DNA of 64,000 bases, taken from assembly GCF_001421355.1 (NCBI RefSeq), contig NZ_LMKC01000005.1, positions 73,001-137,000 on the forward strand. Direction: 5' to 3'. The number at the start of each line of letters is the position of its first letter. The first letter of the stretch is position 1. Positions 48,174 to 57,311 of this stretch are shown in pieces. A program made the translations under genes and the position numbers. The notes under the pieces were generated by a model. That model was not told the origin of the DNA, ran no database searches, and worked only from the letters and a program-made list of their open reading frames with translations. This DNA comes from Sphingomonas sp. Leaf9 (GTDB lineage Bacteria; Pseudomonadota; Alphaproteobacteria; Sphingomonadales; Sphingomonadaceae).

Positions 48174-49556
48174 ATGGACGCGCGATTGGTCAATCCTGCT
48201 GGGACGGACGAACGGAGCTTTACGGCGTTCTGGGGGCAGCCGCATTCGGTGCGCGTCCGGCTGTACATCGTCATGCTGCTGGTCGATGTCGCCGCGATCG
48301 GCATCGGATTCGCGCTGCCCGCGCTGCTGATGCGGCCCGAGGCGCAATATGTGCCGATGTTCATCGTCGCCGCCGCGATGTATTCGGTGATCGCATTTAA
48401 CGCCGGCGCCTTTTCGGTCGGCATTAACGACCGGCTGGCCGTAGAGACCGGCCCGGCGATCCGGTCGCTGCTGTTCACCTACGCGACCTTCTTCCTGATC
48501 GCCTATTTCTTTCGCATGGATCGCGACCTGTCGCGGTTGCAGCTGCTCATCACCATGTTTTCCGGGTCGATCCTGCTGATCGTGTTCCGCCAGATCCTGG
48601 CCGCCTATGTCCAGCTGCGCCTGCGCTCCAAGCTGGTCTATCAGCTGCTGATCCGCGACCGCGTTCCCGCAAAAATCCCTGACGGGTTCCGCCATTTCGA
48701 CACCGACACGGTGGGCCTGCGCCCCGATCTGCGCGATCCGGCGATGCTGAACATGTTCAGCAACCTGATCGGCGGGTGCGAGCGCGTGGTCATCGCCTGC
48801 CCGTTCGAAGAGCGCAAGGCATGGGCGATGATGCTGAAGGGCGCCAATGTCCGCGGCGAGATCATCGCGCAGGAAGTCGACCAGTTCGGCGCGCTGGGCG
48901 TGTCGAAGCTGGAACGGTCGCCGACGCTGCTGGTGTCGGTCGGCCCGCTGCAGCTGCGCAAGGCGATCGCCAAGCGGGCGTTCGACCTGATGTTCTGCAT
49001 CCCGGTCCTGATCCTGCTGGCACCTGCGCTGCTGATGGTCGCGCTGGCGATCAAGCTCGACAGCCGGGGGCCGGTGCTGTTCCGCCAGCGCCGGGTGGGT
49101 CAGGGCAATGCGTTCTTCAACATCCTGAAGTTCCGCAGCATGCGCACCGACATGAGCGACGCCAGCGGCAGCCAGTCGACCCGGCGCGACGACGACCGTA
49201 TCACCCGCGTCGGCTATTTCATCCGCCGCACCAGCATCGATGAACTACCCCAGCTGTTCAACGTGCTGCTGGGGCAGATGAGCATCGTCGGCCCGCGCCC
49301 GCACGCGCTCGGCTCGCTGGCGGGCGAGCGGCTGTTCTGGGACATCGACGAGCGCTACTGGCACCGCCACGCGCTGAAGCCCGGCATCACCGGCCTGGCG
49401 CAGGTTCGCGGCTTCCGCGGTGCGACGCATCAGGAAGAGGATTTGACCGGGCGGTTGCAGGCCGATCTGGAATATATCTCGAAATGGTCGTTCTGGCTCG
49501 ACCTGACCATCGTCGTCATGACGCTGAAGGTGCTGGTTCACAAGAACACCTATTGA
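48174..49556 (+). CDS. Undecaprenyl-phosphate glycosyl-1-phosphate transferase (GumD/SpsB-like)
   Basis: A 460-residue polyisoprenyl-phosphate sugar-phosphate transferase that starts polysaccharide chains. N-terminal helices (about 30-50, 60-82, 95-115, 118-138), a soluble Rossmann-like middle, then the catalytic C-terminal domain: KRAFDLMFCIPVLILLAPAL, RQRRVGQGNAFFNILKFRSM (the KFRSM motif), RTSIDELPQLFNVLLGQMSIVGPRP and PGITGLAQVRGFRG. The lipid acceptor is undecaprenyl phosphate. It resembles initiating enzymes of gellan-type sphingans; not proven here. Confidence 0.93.
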   Translation: MDARLVNPAGTDERSFTAFWGQPHSVRVRLYIVMLLVDVAAIGIGFALPALLMRPEAQYVPMFIVAAAMYSVIAFNAGAFSVGINDRLAVETGPAIRSLLFTYATFFLIAYFFRMDRDLSRLQLLITMFSGSILLIVFRQILAAYVQLRLRSKLVYQLLIRDRVPAKIPDGFRHFDTDTVGLRPDLRDPAMLNMFSNLIGGCERVVIACPFEERKAWAMMLKGANVRGEIIAQEVDQFGALGVSKLERSPTLLVSVGPLQLRKAIAKRAFDLMFCIPVLILLAPALLMVALAIKLDSRGPVLFRQRRVGQGNAFFNILKFRSMRTDMSDASGSQSTRRDDDRITRVGYFIRRTSIDELPQLFNVLLGQMSIVGPRPHALGSLAGERLFWDIDERYWHRHALKPGITGLAQVRGFRGATHQEEDLTGRLQADLEYISKWSFWLDLTIVVMTLKVLVHKNTY

Positions 49557-49584
49557 GCGCCGCCAAGGCACCGTTGGACAAACA

Positions 49585-49623
49585 AAAACGCCGCCCGCTC
49601 CGACAGGGAGCGGGCGGCGTTTT
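49585..49623. terminator. Bidirectional terminator
   Basis: AAAACGCCGCCCGCTCC and its exact complement form a 17-bp stem with a 5-base loop, with A-run left and T-run right. It is shared by the rightward sugar transferase and the leftward HlyD gene. Confidence 0.92.
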
Positions 49624-49643
49624 CGCGTTCCGGGGCGGGCGGA

Positions 49644-51017
49644 TCAGCGCTGGGTGAACATGCCCCCGCTGCGCGAGAGCAGCGGCCCCAGTACGAAGTC
49701 CAGCGCGCTGCGCGACTGGGTGGGGATCATCACCTCGACCGGCATGCCGGCGCGAACCCCGCCCGCGAAATTGCCCGATCGTACCGCCGCCTGCGCCGCC
49801 GCCGGCGACACCCGCACCGTCGCGACATAATAGGAGGCACCGGTGCGATCGTCCTGCACGCTGTCGGCCGACACCCGCGCGACCACCGCGTCGAGCGGCG
49901 GCAGCGTCTGCATCCCCGGCCCGACCATGCGGACCCGTGCGGCCTGTCCCGTGCGCAGGTCGGCGGCTTCGTTGATCGGTACGCGCATCTCGACCGCCAT
50001 GACACGCGCGTCGGGTACGATCTCGAACAGCGAGGCACCCGCGGCGACCACCGATCCGGGGACCGGCAGATGGGTGGCGGATACGGTGCCGGCGATCGGT
50101 GCATGCACCGTCATCCGCTGCAATTCGGCCCGTGCCGCACGCCAGCCCGGCAACACGGTGTCGAGTTCGGTGCGGGCAAGGCGCAGCCGGTCGGCGGCGG
50201 CGGCCATGCGTTCGTTGCGCATCTGCTGCAACTGCAATCGCGTCTCCCCCACCTGGGTCCGCAACCGGGCAATGTCGGCACGGCTGCTGCCCGCCGCGCC
50301 ACCCAGATCGGCGACCGAGCGCTGCAGCGCCAGCAGCCGGGTGCGGGTCGACAGCCCCTTTTCGTACAACCGCTGATATCCCGACAGCTCGTCGCGGCTG
50401 AGCGCTTCCTGCTCACGCAGCGAGGCGAGGCGTTCGCCGACGCCATCGATCTGGTGCGCGATCTGGCGCGAACGGTCGGCCATCACGCCGGCTTCGGAGC
50501 GTTGCAGCGCGCGTTCGGCGTTCAGCTGCGCCTGTTGCGCGGCCAGTGCCGCCGCCGCCTGGGTCCGGTCGTCGCCCTGCAAGGCCGCGAAGGCGGCGGG
50601 CGCGGGCACGCGCGATTCGCCGCGCAGGTCGGCCTCCAGCCGGGCGACCTCCGCCTGCAGCCCCAAAGCGCGGGCGGCGAGCGCGCGTTCCTGCGCCAGC
50701 GCGTCGGACGTGGTGAAATCGATCACCGGCTGTCCGGCGCGCAACGTCGCGCCATTGGCGACATGCACCGCGGAGACGATGCCGGCGGCGGGCGCCTGCA
50801 CGACCTGTCGCGTATCGGCGAGGCGGATCACCCCCTGCCCCACCACCGCGGCATCGAGCCGGCTGGCGACGGCCCAGCCGCCCACCCCCAGCACCAGCAC
50901 CGCGGCCAGCGCCGCGCCGGCACGCACCTCGCGCCCCGGATCGTGGAGCGCGCGGGGTCGGCGCGGCGTGGTCGACGGCGAAGGTCGCAGCCGGTCGATC
51001 GTGGTCGAGAAATCCAT
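49644..51017 (-). CDS. Type I secretion HlyD-family periplasmic adaptor
   Basis: A 457-residue membrane-fusion protein (PrsE/AtrD-like). One N-terminal helix (AGAALAAVLVLGVGGWAVASR), a first biotinyl-lipoyl half (QVVQAPAAGIVSAVHVANGATLRAGQPV), a long alpha-helical hairpin rich in Gln/Ala/Arg, the second half (RMTVHAPIAGTVSATHLPVPGSVVAAGASLFEIVP) and a C-terminal beta-barrel. It bridges the ABC ATPase to an outer-membrane channel. Five bases separate it from the ABC gene. In sphingan loci similar genes are atrD and atrB. Confidence 0.9.
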   Translation of the reverse strand: MDFSTTIDRLRPSPSTTPRRPRALHDPGREVRAGAALAAVLVLGVGGWAVASRLDAAVVGQGVIRLADTRQVVQAPAAGIVSAVHVANGATLRAGQPVIDFTTSDALAQERALAARALGLQAEVARLEADLRGESRVPAPAAFAALQGDDRTQAAAALAAQQAQLNAERALQRSEAGVMADRSRQIAHQIDGVGERLASLREQEALSRDELSGYQRLYEKGLSTRTRLLALQRSVADLGGAAGSSRADIARLRTQVGETRLQLQQMRNERMAAAADRLRLARTELDTVLPGWRAARAELQRMTVHAPIAGTVSATHLPVPGSVVAAGASLFEIVPDARVMAVEMRVPINEAADLRTGQAARVRMVGPGMQTLPPLDAVVARVSADSVQDDRTGASYYVATVRVSPAAAQAAVRSGNFAGGVRAGMPVEVMIPTQSRSALDFVLGPLLSRSGGMFTQR

Positions 51018-51021
51018 GGGG

Positions 51022-52779
51022 TTACGCCTTTACGAACGAGGTCGGCTGGTCCTGATCGGGCTTGCGCCGCGACCGCAGCCCGAAGAGCGGCCCGAACCGT
51101 TCGATCCGCCCTTGATCGAGCAGCATCAGCCGGTCGGATGCGGCCAGCAGGTCGGGATCGTGGCTGGCGAACAGGATGGTGCGCTGGGCCTGGCGGAGCG
51201 ACGCCAGCAACCGGGCCAGCGCCTTCTTGCCATCGGTGTCGAGATGCGCGGTCGGTTCGTCGAGGACGAGGATCGCCGGATTGCCGAACAGCGCGCGCGC
51301 CAGCGCGACACGCTGTGCCTGCCCACCCGACAGGCCGGTACCGCCGACGCCGAGGATCGTGTCGTACCCTTGCGGCAGCGCGGCGATCAGGTCGTGGGCG
51401 CCGGCCGCCTTGGCCGCGCCGATCGCCGCCTCGTCGAGCAGCGCGGTGCCGGCGGCATCGGTCCCGACATAGAAGCGGACGATATTTTCCTTCACCGTGC
51501 CGTGGAACAGTACCGGGTCCTGCGGCATATAGCCGATATGCCGGGCCAGGCGGTCGCGATCCCAGTCGGTGCGGCTGATCCCGTCGAAGCGGACATGGCC
51601 GGCATCGATATCCACCGCGCCGACGATCGCGCGCAGCAGCGTCGACTTGCCCGACCCGCTGGGCCCGGCGATGCCGATCACCTCGCCCGCGCCGATCGCC
51701 CCGTCGATCCCCGACAGGATCGGATGCCCGTCGAGCGGCGCGGCGATGCCGAGCCCCTCCAGCGTGATCGCGCCCTTTGGCGCCGGCAGGTTGGTGCGGT
51801 CGGGCGTATCGGTCGACGGCAGCGCCAGCATCCGGTCGAGCCGGGCATAGGCGATCCGTGCCTGTACGATCGTCTTCCACCCCGCGACCAGCTGGTCGAT
51901 CGGGGCCAGCGCACGCGCCGTCAGGAGCGAGGCGACGATGATCGCGCTGGCCGAGATCGCATCGTCGACCACCAGCACCGCGCCCAGCGCCAGCGCGCCC
52001 GATTGCAGCGCGAGGCGGACGAACTTGATCGCCGCCTGCAGGCTGCTCCCCGCGAAGCTGGCGCGCAGCTGCAACAGGCCGGCGACGCCGCGATCGCGTT
52101 CGTGCCGGGCGGCGAGCGTGTCGACCATGCCCAGCGCGCGCACTTCGGACGCATGGGCAACCCCGTGGTTCAGCCGGGCATAGGCGATGCTCTGCGCCTC
52201 GCTCGCCTGCTTCATCGGCGCCGCGGTACGCTTCTCATTCAGCCAGGCGAGCCCGATCAGCAGCACACCCGACGCCACCATCGACGCGCCGAGCAGCGGG
52301 TGGAGCAGGAAACCGACGAGGATGTAGATCGGGGTCCATGGAGCATCGAGCGCGGCGAAGAACGCCGGGCTGGCGATCGATTGGCGCAGCGTGTCGACGT
52401 CGCGCATCACCTCGCCCCGTTCCAGCCGCGACAGCGCGGGCTGGCTGAGCGCGATGCGCAGCGCCGGCCCGGCCAATACCCGCTCCGCCTGGACCGAGGC
52501 GCGGATGAGCACGCGCGACCGCAGCCATTCGAACACCGCTAGCGCCGCAAGCGCGCCGAGCATCAGGACGCTGAGCGCCGCCAACGTCCCCAGCCCCCGG
52601 CTGGGCAGGACGCGATCATAGACCTGCAGCATGTAGAGCGATGGGGCCAGGTACAGCAGGTTGCCGATGGCGCTGAACGACGCCGCCGCGACAAGATGCG
52701 TCCGGCACCCACGCAGCGCGATGCTCAGGCGCGAACGCGCAAGCGGCGGGACTTGCCCGGCCGAGGAAACGGGGATCAT
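51022..52779 (-). CDS. Type I secretion ABC transporter (permease-ATPase)
   Basis: A 585-residue fused permease/ATPase (PrtD/AtrB type). Transmembrane part residues ~20-300; nucleotide-binding domain with Walker A GPSGSGKST, signature LSGGQAQRVALARALFGNP and Walker B ILVLDEPTAHLD. No C39 peptidase domain, so its substrate is not a leader-cleaved bacteriocin. ATG 52779 is selected over TTG 52785. No RTX substrate gene is seen nearby. Confidence 0.92.
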   Translation of the reverse strand: MIPVSSAGQVPPLARSRLSIALRGCRTHLVAAASFSAIGNLLYLAPSLYMLQVYDRVLPSRGLGTLAALSVLMLGALAALAVFEWLRSRVLIRASVQAERVLAGPALRIALSQPALSRLERGEVMRDVDTLRQSIASPAFFAALDAPWTPIYILVGFLLHPLLGASMVASGVLLIGLAWLNEKRTAAPMKQASEAQSIAYARLNHGVAHASEVRALGMVDTLAARHERDRGVAGLLQLRASFAGSSLQAAIKFVRLALQSGALALGAVLVVDDAISASAIIVASLLTARALAPIDQLVAGWKTIVQARIAYARLDRMLALPSTDTPDRTNLPAPKGAITLEGLGIAAPLDGHPILSGIDGAIGAGEVIGIAGPSGSGKSTLLRAIVGAVDIDAGHVRFDGISRTDWDRDRLARHIGYMPQDPVLFHGTVKENIVRFYVGTDAAGTALLDEAAIGAAKAAGAHDLIAALPQGYDTILGVGGTGLSGGQAQRVALARALFGNPAILVLDEPTAHLDTDGKKALARLLASLRQAQRTILFASHDPDLLAASDRLMLLDQGRIERFGPLFGLRSRRKPDQDQPTSFVKA

Positions 52780-52866
52780 CCGCAAACTTTCAACAGGCGG
52801 ACATCAGCATCCGCAGGCCGTCAGCCTAGTTGAAAGTCGTTAATTTTCGCTGATTGCTTGAAGCGA

Positions 52867-53829
52867 TCAGGCGTCGGGCGCCCGCCGCCCGAACAGATAG
52901 GCGATCCCGTCGGCCATCCGCTGATAGGCGGTGGTCGGCAACAGTACCTGCGCGCCGACGACCAGCGCCAGCTTGGGCGGATAGGCGCCATGGACCAGCG
53001 ACTGCAGATACAGCCGCGCACCATACAACCGCCGCGCCCGCGCGGCACTGCGCGCCGCATGCCAGCCGCGATATGCCCAATAGGCGCGTTCCGACACATG
53101 CTTGCCGCGCATCCGGTCGATCCAGTGGAGCAGCGGGACATATTTGGGCTGTTTCGATACCCGCTTCGGATCGAACACGTCGTCGCCGATCGACAGCGCT
53201 TCGGGCAGGTAGACGAACGGCATGCCCGTGGTCGCACAGCGGATGGCGAAATCGGTATCCTGCGTCGAGGGCAGCGCTTCGTCGAACCGCACCTCGCGTG
53301 CGACCTTCGCCGGCAGGACGACCGTCGAACAGGGCACCCAGCCGCGCGCGCAGAAGATATATTCGTCGATCCGTTCGCCAGGCATCGGGCCGCGCGGCGG
53401 CTTGATCCAGTTCGTTCCCACGCCGCGATCCATCGCGATCTGGGTAAAGACCAGGCAGTCGCCGCCATGGGCGCGAATCGCGTCCAGCGAGCGGGCGAGC
53501 TTTTCCGGCAGGAACTGATCGTCCGAATCCAGCAGCGCGATATAGTCACCGCGCGCGGCGTCGATCCCGGTATTGCGTGCCGCGCTGGCACCGCGATTAT
53601 GGGTGCGGATGACCCGGAACCGGTCGTCGTGCATCGCGGCGATGACCCGTTCCAGTTCGTCGGCATCCTTCGACCCGTCGTCGACGATGATGCATTCGAA
53701 ATCGGCGAAGGTCTGCCCACGGATCGAATCGAGCGTCGGCCCCATGCGATCGGCACGGTTATAGGTCGGCATGACGATCGATACGGTCGGCGTGCCCTGC
53801 ACGGCCCGTTCGGCCAGTTCGTCGGTCAT
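52867..53829 (-). CDS. GT2 family glycosyltransferase
   Basis: A 320-residue glycosyltransferase with GT-A fold. TVSIVMPTYNRADRMGPTLDSIRGQTF and VDDGSKD start the domain; ARGDYIALLDSDDQFLP is the metal-binding DxD region; later STQDTDFAIR gives the acceptor-side acidic motif. The C-terminal ~60 residues (from ERAYWAYRGWHAARS) are shared with the GT2 gene at 60411. ATG 53829 overlaps the PssE stop (TGATG). Confidence 0.9.
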   Translation of the reverse strand: MTDELAERAVQGTPTVSIVMPTYNRADRMGPTLDSIRGQTFADFECIIVDDGSKDADELERVIAAMHDDRFRVIRTHNRGASAARNTGIDAARGDYIALLDSDDQFLPEKLARSLDAIRAHGGDCLVFTQIAMDRGVGTNWIKPPRGPMPGERIDEYIFCARGWVPCSTVVLPAKVAREVRFDEALPSTQDTDFAIRCATTGMPFVYLPEALSIGDDVFDPKRVSKQPKYVPLLHWIDRMRGKHVSERAYWAYRGWHAARSAARARRLYGARLYLQSLVHGAYPPKLALVVGAQVLLPTTAYQRMADGIAYLFGRRAPDA

Positions 53830-54329
53830 CACGATGGCGCCTTTGCGAGCTTACCGGTCTGCATGAAATCGGACAATGCGTGGAGAAACGCATCGCGCTG
53901 GTCGGAATCCTCGGACACGGCGGGCATATCCTGCTCCAGCCCCTGGCGCAGGGCCGGCGCGAGATCGGCTTCGTCCATCGCCCCGATGACGCCGGGAATA
54001 TCGGCCAGTCGTCCGATCGTCGCCATCTGGTGGTCGTTGCGATGTTCGCCGAACGCGGCACGGCGCGGGAACAGGACCACCGGCTTGCCGAACCGCCGAG
54101 CGGTGAGGAACGTGCCCGTGCCCGCATGCGACACGATCAACCGGGCATCGCGCATCATGTCGTCGAATTCGGACGGCGGGATTGTCGCGCCCCAGCGCAT
54201 GTTCTCGGGCTGATAGGCGCCTTGGCCGATCTGCGCGAAGAACGGCACGTCGAATTGCGGCGCAATGGCGTCGACCGCCCGGATCAACCGATCGAACGGC
54301 AATTGCGTACCGACCGTGACCAGGATCAC
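53829..54329 (-). CDS. PssE-like glycosyltransferase subunit (GT28 C-terminal domain)
   Basis: A 166-residue protein starting VILVTVGTQLPFDRLIRAV, the sugar-nucleotide-binding half of a GT28 enzyme, corresponding to Alg13/PssE. It has ARLIVSHAGTGTFLTARRFGKPVVLFPRRAAFGEHRNDHQ, the donor site. It pairs with the PssD-like gene just upstream; in rhizobia PssDE adds a glucuronic acid. GTG 54329 overlaps the PssD stop (GTGA). No ATG is available. Confidence 0.88.
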   Translation of the reverse strand: MILVTVGTQLPFDRLIRAVDAIAPQFDVPFFAQIGQGAYQPENMRWGATIPPSEFDDMMRDARLIVSHAGTGTFLTARRFGKPVVLFPRRAAFGEHRNDHQMATIGRLADIPGVIGAMDEADLAPALRQGLEQDMPAVSEDSDQRDAFLHALSDFMQTGKLAKAPS

Positions 54330-54823
54330 AAAAGCCCCCCCATGAAACGCGCGCGCGCGCCGGCAAGATGCGGCCATTGGACCAGGCACAGCGACGCGGC
54401 ATAGCGCGACAGCTTGCCACACATCGACAGCTGCTCCGCATTCGCGAAACTGTCGATCCAGATCGTGCGCGCACCAACCAACCGTCCGGCCAGGATGCAG
54501 AAAAAGCCCGGTGCGGCGCCCGTCGACACGATCACGTCGGGGCGGATGCGCAGGACGGTATAAAACGCGCGCAGAACCGATCGCAGCGACTGCACCGGTT
54601 CGTTGCGATTGCAGTCGGGCAGGATGACCGCATCCTCGATCCCGTCCCGCGCGGCCAGCGCAGCGGACGTCGTGGCGTAGCGCGTGTCATATTGTTGCAG
54701 CAACGGACGCATCAGCATCAATTCGTCCCAATGCCCGCCACCAGACGACACCGCCAGCACCCGTGAGCGCGGCGCATGCGTCGCTGGTCGCGCAATCGGA
54801 CTGACCGCAGGGTCGCCGTTCAT
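54326..54823 (-). CDS. PssD-like glycosyltransferase subunit (Alg14 type)
   Basis: A 165-residue acceptor-binding, membrane-associated half of the split GT28 enzyme. RVLAVSSGGGHWDELMLMRPLL is the typical start and VIVSTGAAPGFFCILAGRLVGARTIWIDSFAN the central region. Start ATG 54823 follows GGGAG by 9 nt. It is the first gene of the leftward block pssD-pssE-GT2-ABC-HlyD. Confidence 0.88.
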   Translation of the reverse strand: MNGDPAVSPIARPATHAPRSRVLAVSSGGGHWDELMLMRPLLQQYDTRYATTSAALAARDGIEDAVILPDCNRNEPVQSLRSVLRAFYTVLRIRPDVIVSTGAAPGFFCILAGRLVGARTIWIDSFANAEQLSMCGKLSRYAASLCLVQWPHLAGARARFMGGLL

Positions 54824-55425
54824 CGCATGCTGCTCCCATACCCCTAGGGCTCGCCGGCGGCATACATCCCGCCCATGCTCGCCACCATCCGAAACCCAAC
54901 GATCCATGCACCAGAAGGCATTGCGTGACAATTGTGCAATGCATCATAAAAATCCGCCATGTTCGGCAGGCATGGTTCGCACGTAGCGAACCGTTTATCA
55001 CGCAGACGAACCCTAGTAATTGACAATTTGCCGATGCGCCGTCAATCCACCGTACCAGCGGTTCGATCGGTCGTGCCAGCTATGAATTCTGCCGCAGAGC
55101 AGCATGACCAGTGCGGGAGGACCGGACCATCGCTTACCCCGTATCGACGGCTGACGAATCACCATGGCGCTGTCTTTGTGCCGATTGTCGTCGGTATTCC
55201 GGCAACGGCGTGAGCGGATCGTGGCCGCTGCGCGTCCGCGCTGTCGTGGCAACCGCTTGTTAATGCCACAATACTATGTCTCGACTATCGCGGGCTTACC
55301 AACGCCCGGTGATGGACATCAGCCGTTGCACGGTCGGAATGGTGCAAGGACTATAGCCCGACGCCCCCTTCCTGCTGTACGTTTTGATTGGGTGCCAAGT
55401 GCCGACTATTGCAATGGAAGGCACG
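54824..55425. promoter_or_regulatory. Divergent control region of the two polysaccharide blocks
   Basis: About 600 bases with no supportable gene between the divergent PssD and WecG genes. It is AT-richer than average and contains inverted repeats GCATTGC/GCAATGC (54918-54942) and GGTTCGC/GCGAACC (54974-54992), a TTGACA at 55020-55025, and several short direct repeats. It most likely holds both promoters and operator sites. Precise elements are not resolved. Confidence 0.5.
54974..54992. repeat. Perfect 7-bp inverted repeat GGTTCGC-ACGTA-GCGAACC
   Basis: Dyad with a 5-base centre in the divergent control region; plausible operator for a dimeric regulator. Confidence 0.45.
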
Positions 55426-56238
55426 ATGAACGCCAAGGCAGCAGGTAGTCGATCCGGTATGGACAAGACGAGGATCGCTGGTTTCCCCGTGGTGACCGCC
55501 GGGCGTGCCGCGCTGACCGACCGGATGGCGATAGAATGCCGGCGGGAACCGGGCGAACCGGGCCTGGGTGCCGTGTTGGTGTTCGACATCAACGGACATG
55601 GCATTTCGCTGGCCGCGACCGATCCCGCCTATCGCGAGGCGATGCGCGAGGCGGACATCATCCATGCCGATGGCGGGGTGTGGGTCGTCCTGTCGCGCCT
55701 GACCGGGCATCGTATCGCGGAACGCAGCGCGACTACCGACCTGATGACCGATTTCGCCGAACGGTGCGAACAGGATGGCCGCTCCTTCTTCCTGCTGGGC
55801 GGAAGCGAGGAGGTGAACGTGGCGTTCACGGCGTTCCTGGCTGCGCGCTATCCCCGCTTGCGCATCGCCGGCCGGCGCAACGGCTATTTCACGCCCGAAC
55901 AGGATGCGGCGGTGATCGAGGAGATTGCTGCGGCACAGCCCGACGTGATCTGGGTCGGAATGGGCAAGCCGCGCGAACAACAATTCTCGATCGCGCTGAA
56001 ACGCCGACTGGACCACGGCTGGATCGTCACCTGTGGCGGTTGCTATAACTACTTCGTCGGCGAATATACCCGTGCCCCGAAATGGATGCAGTGGGCCAAT
56101 CTGGAATGGCTGCACCGGATGATGACCCAGCCCCGCAAGTTCGCCTGGCGCTACATCACGACCAATCCCCATTCGCTGGCGCTGGGCATCTGGGACGTGG
56201 TGAAGCTGGCGATGAAACGTTCGGACAAAGCTCGCTGA
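55426..56238 (+). CDS. WecG/TagA/CpsF family glycosyltransferase
   Basis: A 270-residue GT26 enzyme acting on lipid-linked acceptors. Motifs: LVFDINGHGISLAATDPAYREAMREADIIHADGGVW, FFLLGGSEEVN, DVIWVGMGKPREQQF and VTCGGCYNYFVGEYTRAPKWMQWANLEWLHRM. ATG 55426 is chosen since GGAAGG precedes it; an earlier ATG 55414 is possible. Its stop overlaps the acyltransferase start (TGATG). Comparable to XanB/GumM-type enzymes in transfer of a hexose or uronic acid; donor unknown. Confidence 0.9.
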   Translation: MNAKAAGSRSGMDKTRIAGFPVVTAGRAALTDRMAIECRREPGEPGLGAVLVFDINGHGISLAATDPAYREAMREADIIHADGGVWVVLSRLTGHRIAERSATTDLMTDFAERCEQDGRSFFLLGGSEEVNVAFTAFLAARYPRLRIAGRRNGYFTPEQDAAVIEEIAAAQPDVIWVGMGKPREQQFSIALKRRLDHGWIVTCGGCYNYFVGEYTRAPKWMQWANLEWLHRMMTQPRKFAWRYITTNPHSLALGIWDVVKLAMKRSDKAR

Positions 56239-57311
56239 TGCGGGTCGATACGCTGACGGGCATGCGCGGGATCGCCGCGCTGTCGGTCATGCTCTACCAC
56301 TTGCCGCAACAGCCGGTCTTTGCGGCCTTCCGAATGTCACTGTTCGATCGTGCCTATCTGTGCGTCGACCTGTTCTTCGTCCTGAGCGGGTTCGTCATGG
56401 CGATCGGCTACCGCGACATGATGGCCGCATTGCCATCGGCCCGGCGCTATCGCGACTTCCTCCGCCACCGGTTGGCGCGTGTGTTTCCCCTGCACCTCGT
56501 CGTCACGCTGGCGTTTCTGCTGCGGGCGCTGGTCGATATGTCCGGCGACGGCGGACGATTGGCGACGGGCGATGTCGTCGCCAACCTGGTGATGGTCCAG
56601 TCCTGGGGATTGGGCACCACGGCGCTGGCCGGCAACAGCTGGTCGGTCAGCACCGAATGCGTCGCCTATCTGCTGTTCCCGCTACTCGCCATCGGCGTAC
56701 GGTCGCGATGGTGGCAGGCAGCGGCGATGGGTGCCGCCGCGCTGTTGCTGCTGGTTGCGCTGTCGGGACTGGGCGTGCGGGGGCCGATGGATGTCGTGCA
56801 ACGCGACTCGATCCTGCCGGTATTGCGCTGCCTGGGCGGATTCATCCTCGGCATGCTGGCCCAGCGTTTCGCCGGGCATCCCATATTGCGGGGCCGACTG
56901 GACGGCGACGCGGCACTTGTCGTCGTTTGCACCGCGATTGCGCTGGCGCTACTGATACCGGGCGGCGACCTGATCGTCGTGCTGCTGCTGCCGCTGCTGA
57001 TCCTGTGCTGCTCCTATGAAGGGCGTTTGGCGCGGACGGTGCTCGCCAACCCGGTCGCCATGCGGCTGGGGATCATCTCCTACTCGCTATATCTCTGGCA
57101 TCCGCTGCTGCGCGATATCGCCGCGCGGAGCGTTACGATGGCGCACGGGCGCGGCATCGTTCAGTACGACACACTCGCCTATGCGGCCCTCATCCTCGTC
57201 ACGATCCTGTTTTGCGAATGCACCTATCGGTTCGTCGAAGTGCCGGGGCGCCGGCTGATCCTGCGGCGGACCCCGCGCGTCGCCGGATCGGCACAGGAAG
57301 CCATCGCATGA
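56238..57311 (+). CDS. Acyltransferase 3 family protein
   Basis: A 357-residue O-acyltransferase with about ten helices. RVDTLTGMRGIAALSVMLYHL gives the conserved His; DLFFVLSGFVMAIGY, RLARVFPLHL, SWSVSTECVAYLLFPL and ISYSLYLWHPLL follow. It would decorate the polysaccharide or its lipid-linked repeat with acetyl or similar groups. ATG overlaps the upstream stop and its own stop overlaps the GT2 start (ATGA), so the three are coupled. Confidence 0.9.
   Translation: MRVDTLTGMRGIAALSVMLYHLPQQPVFAAFRMSLFDRAYLCVDLFFVLSGFVMAIGYRDMMAALPSARRYRDFLRHRLARVFPLHLVVTLAFLLRALVDMSGDGGRLATGDVVANLVMVQSWGLGTTALAGNSWSVSTECVAYLLFPLLAIGVRSRWWQAAAMGAAALLLLVALSGLGVRGPMDVVQRDSILPVLRCLGGFILGMLAQRFAGHPILRGRLDGDAALVVVCTAIALALLIPGGDLIVVLLLPLLILCCSYEGRLARTVLANPVAMRLGIISYSLYLWHPLLRDIAARSVTMAHGRGIVQYDTLAYAALILVTILFCECTYRFVEVPGRRLILRRTPRVAGSAQEAIA

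Noticed and set aside
55384..55425. TTG start for the WecG-type gene at 55384
   Set aside because: No RBS precedes it; GGAAGG lies just before ATG 55426.
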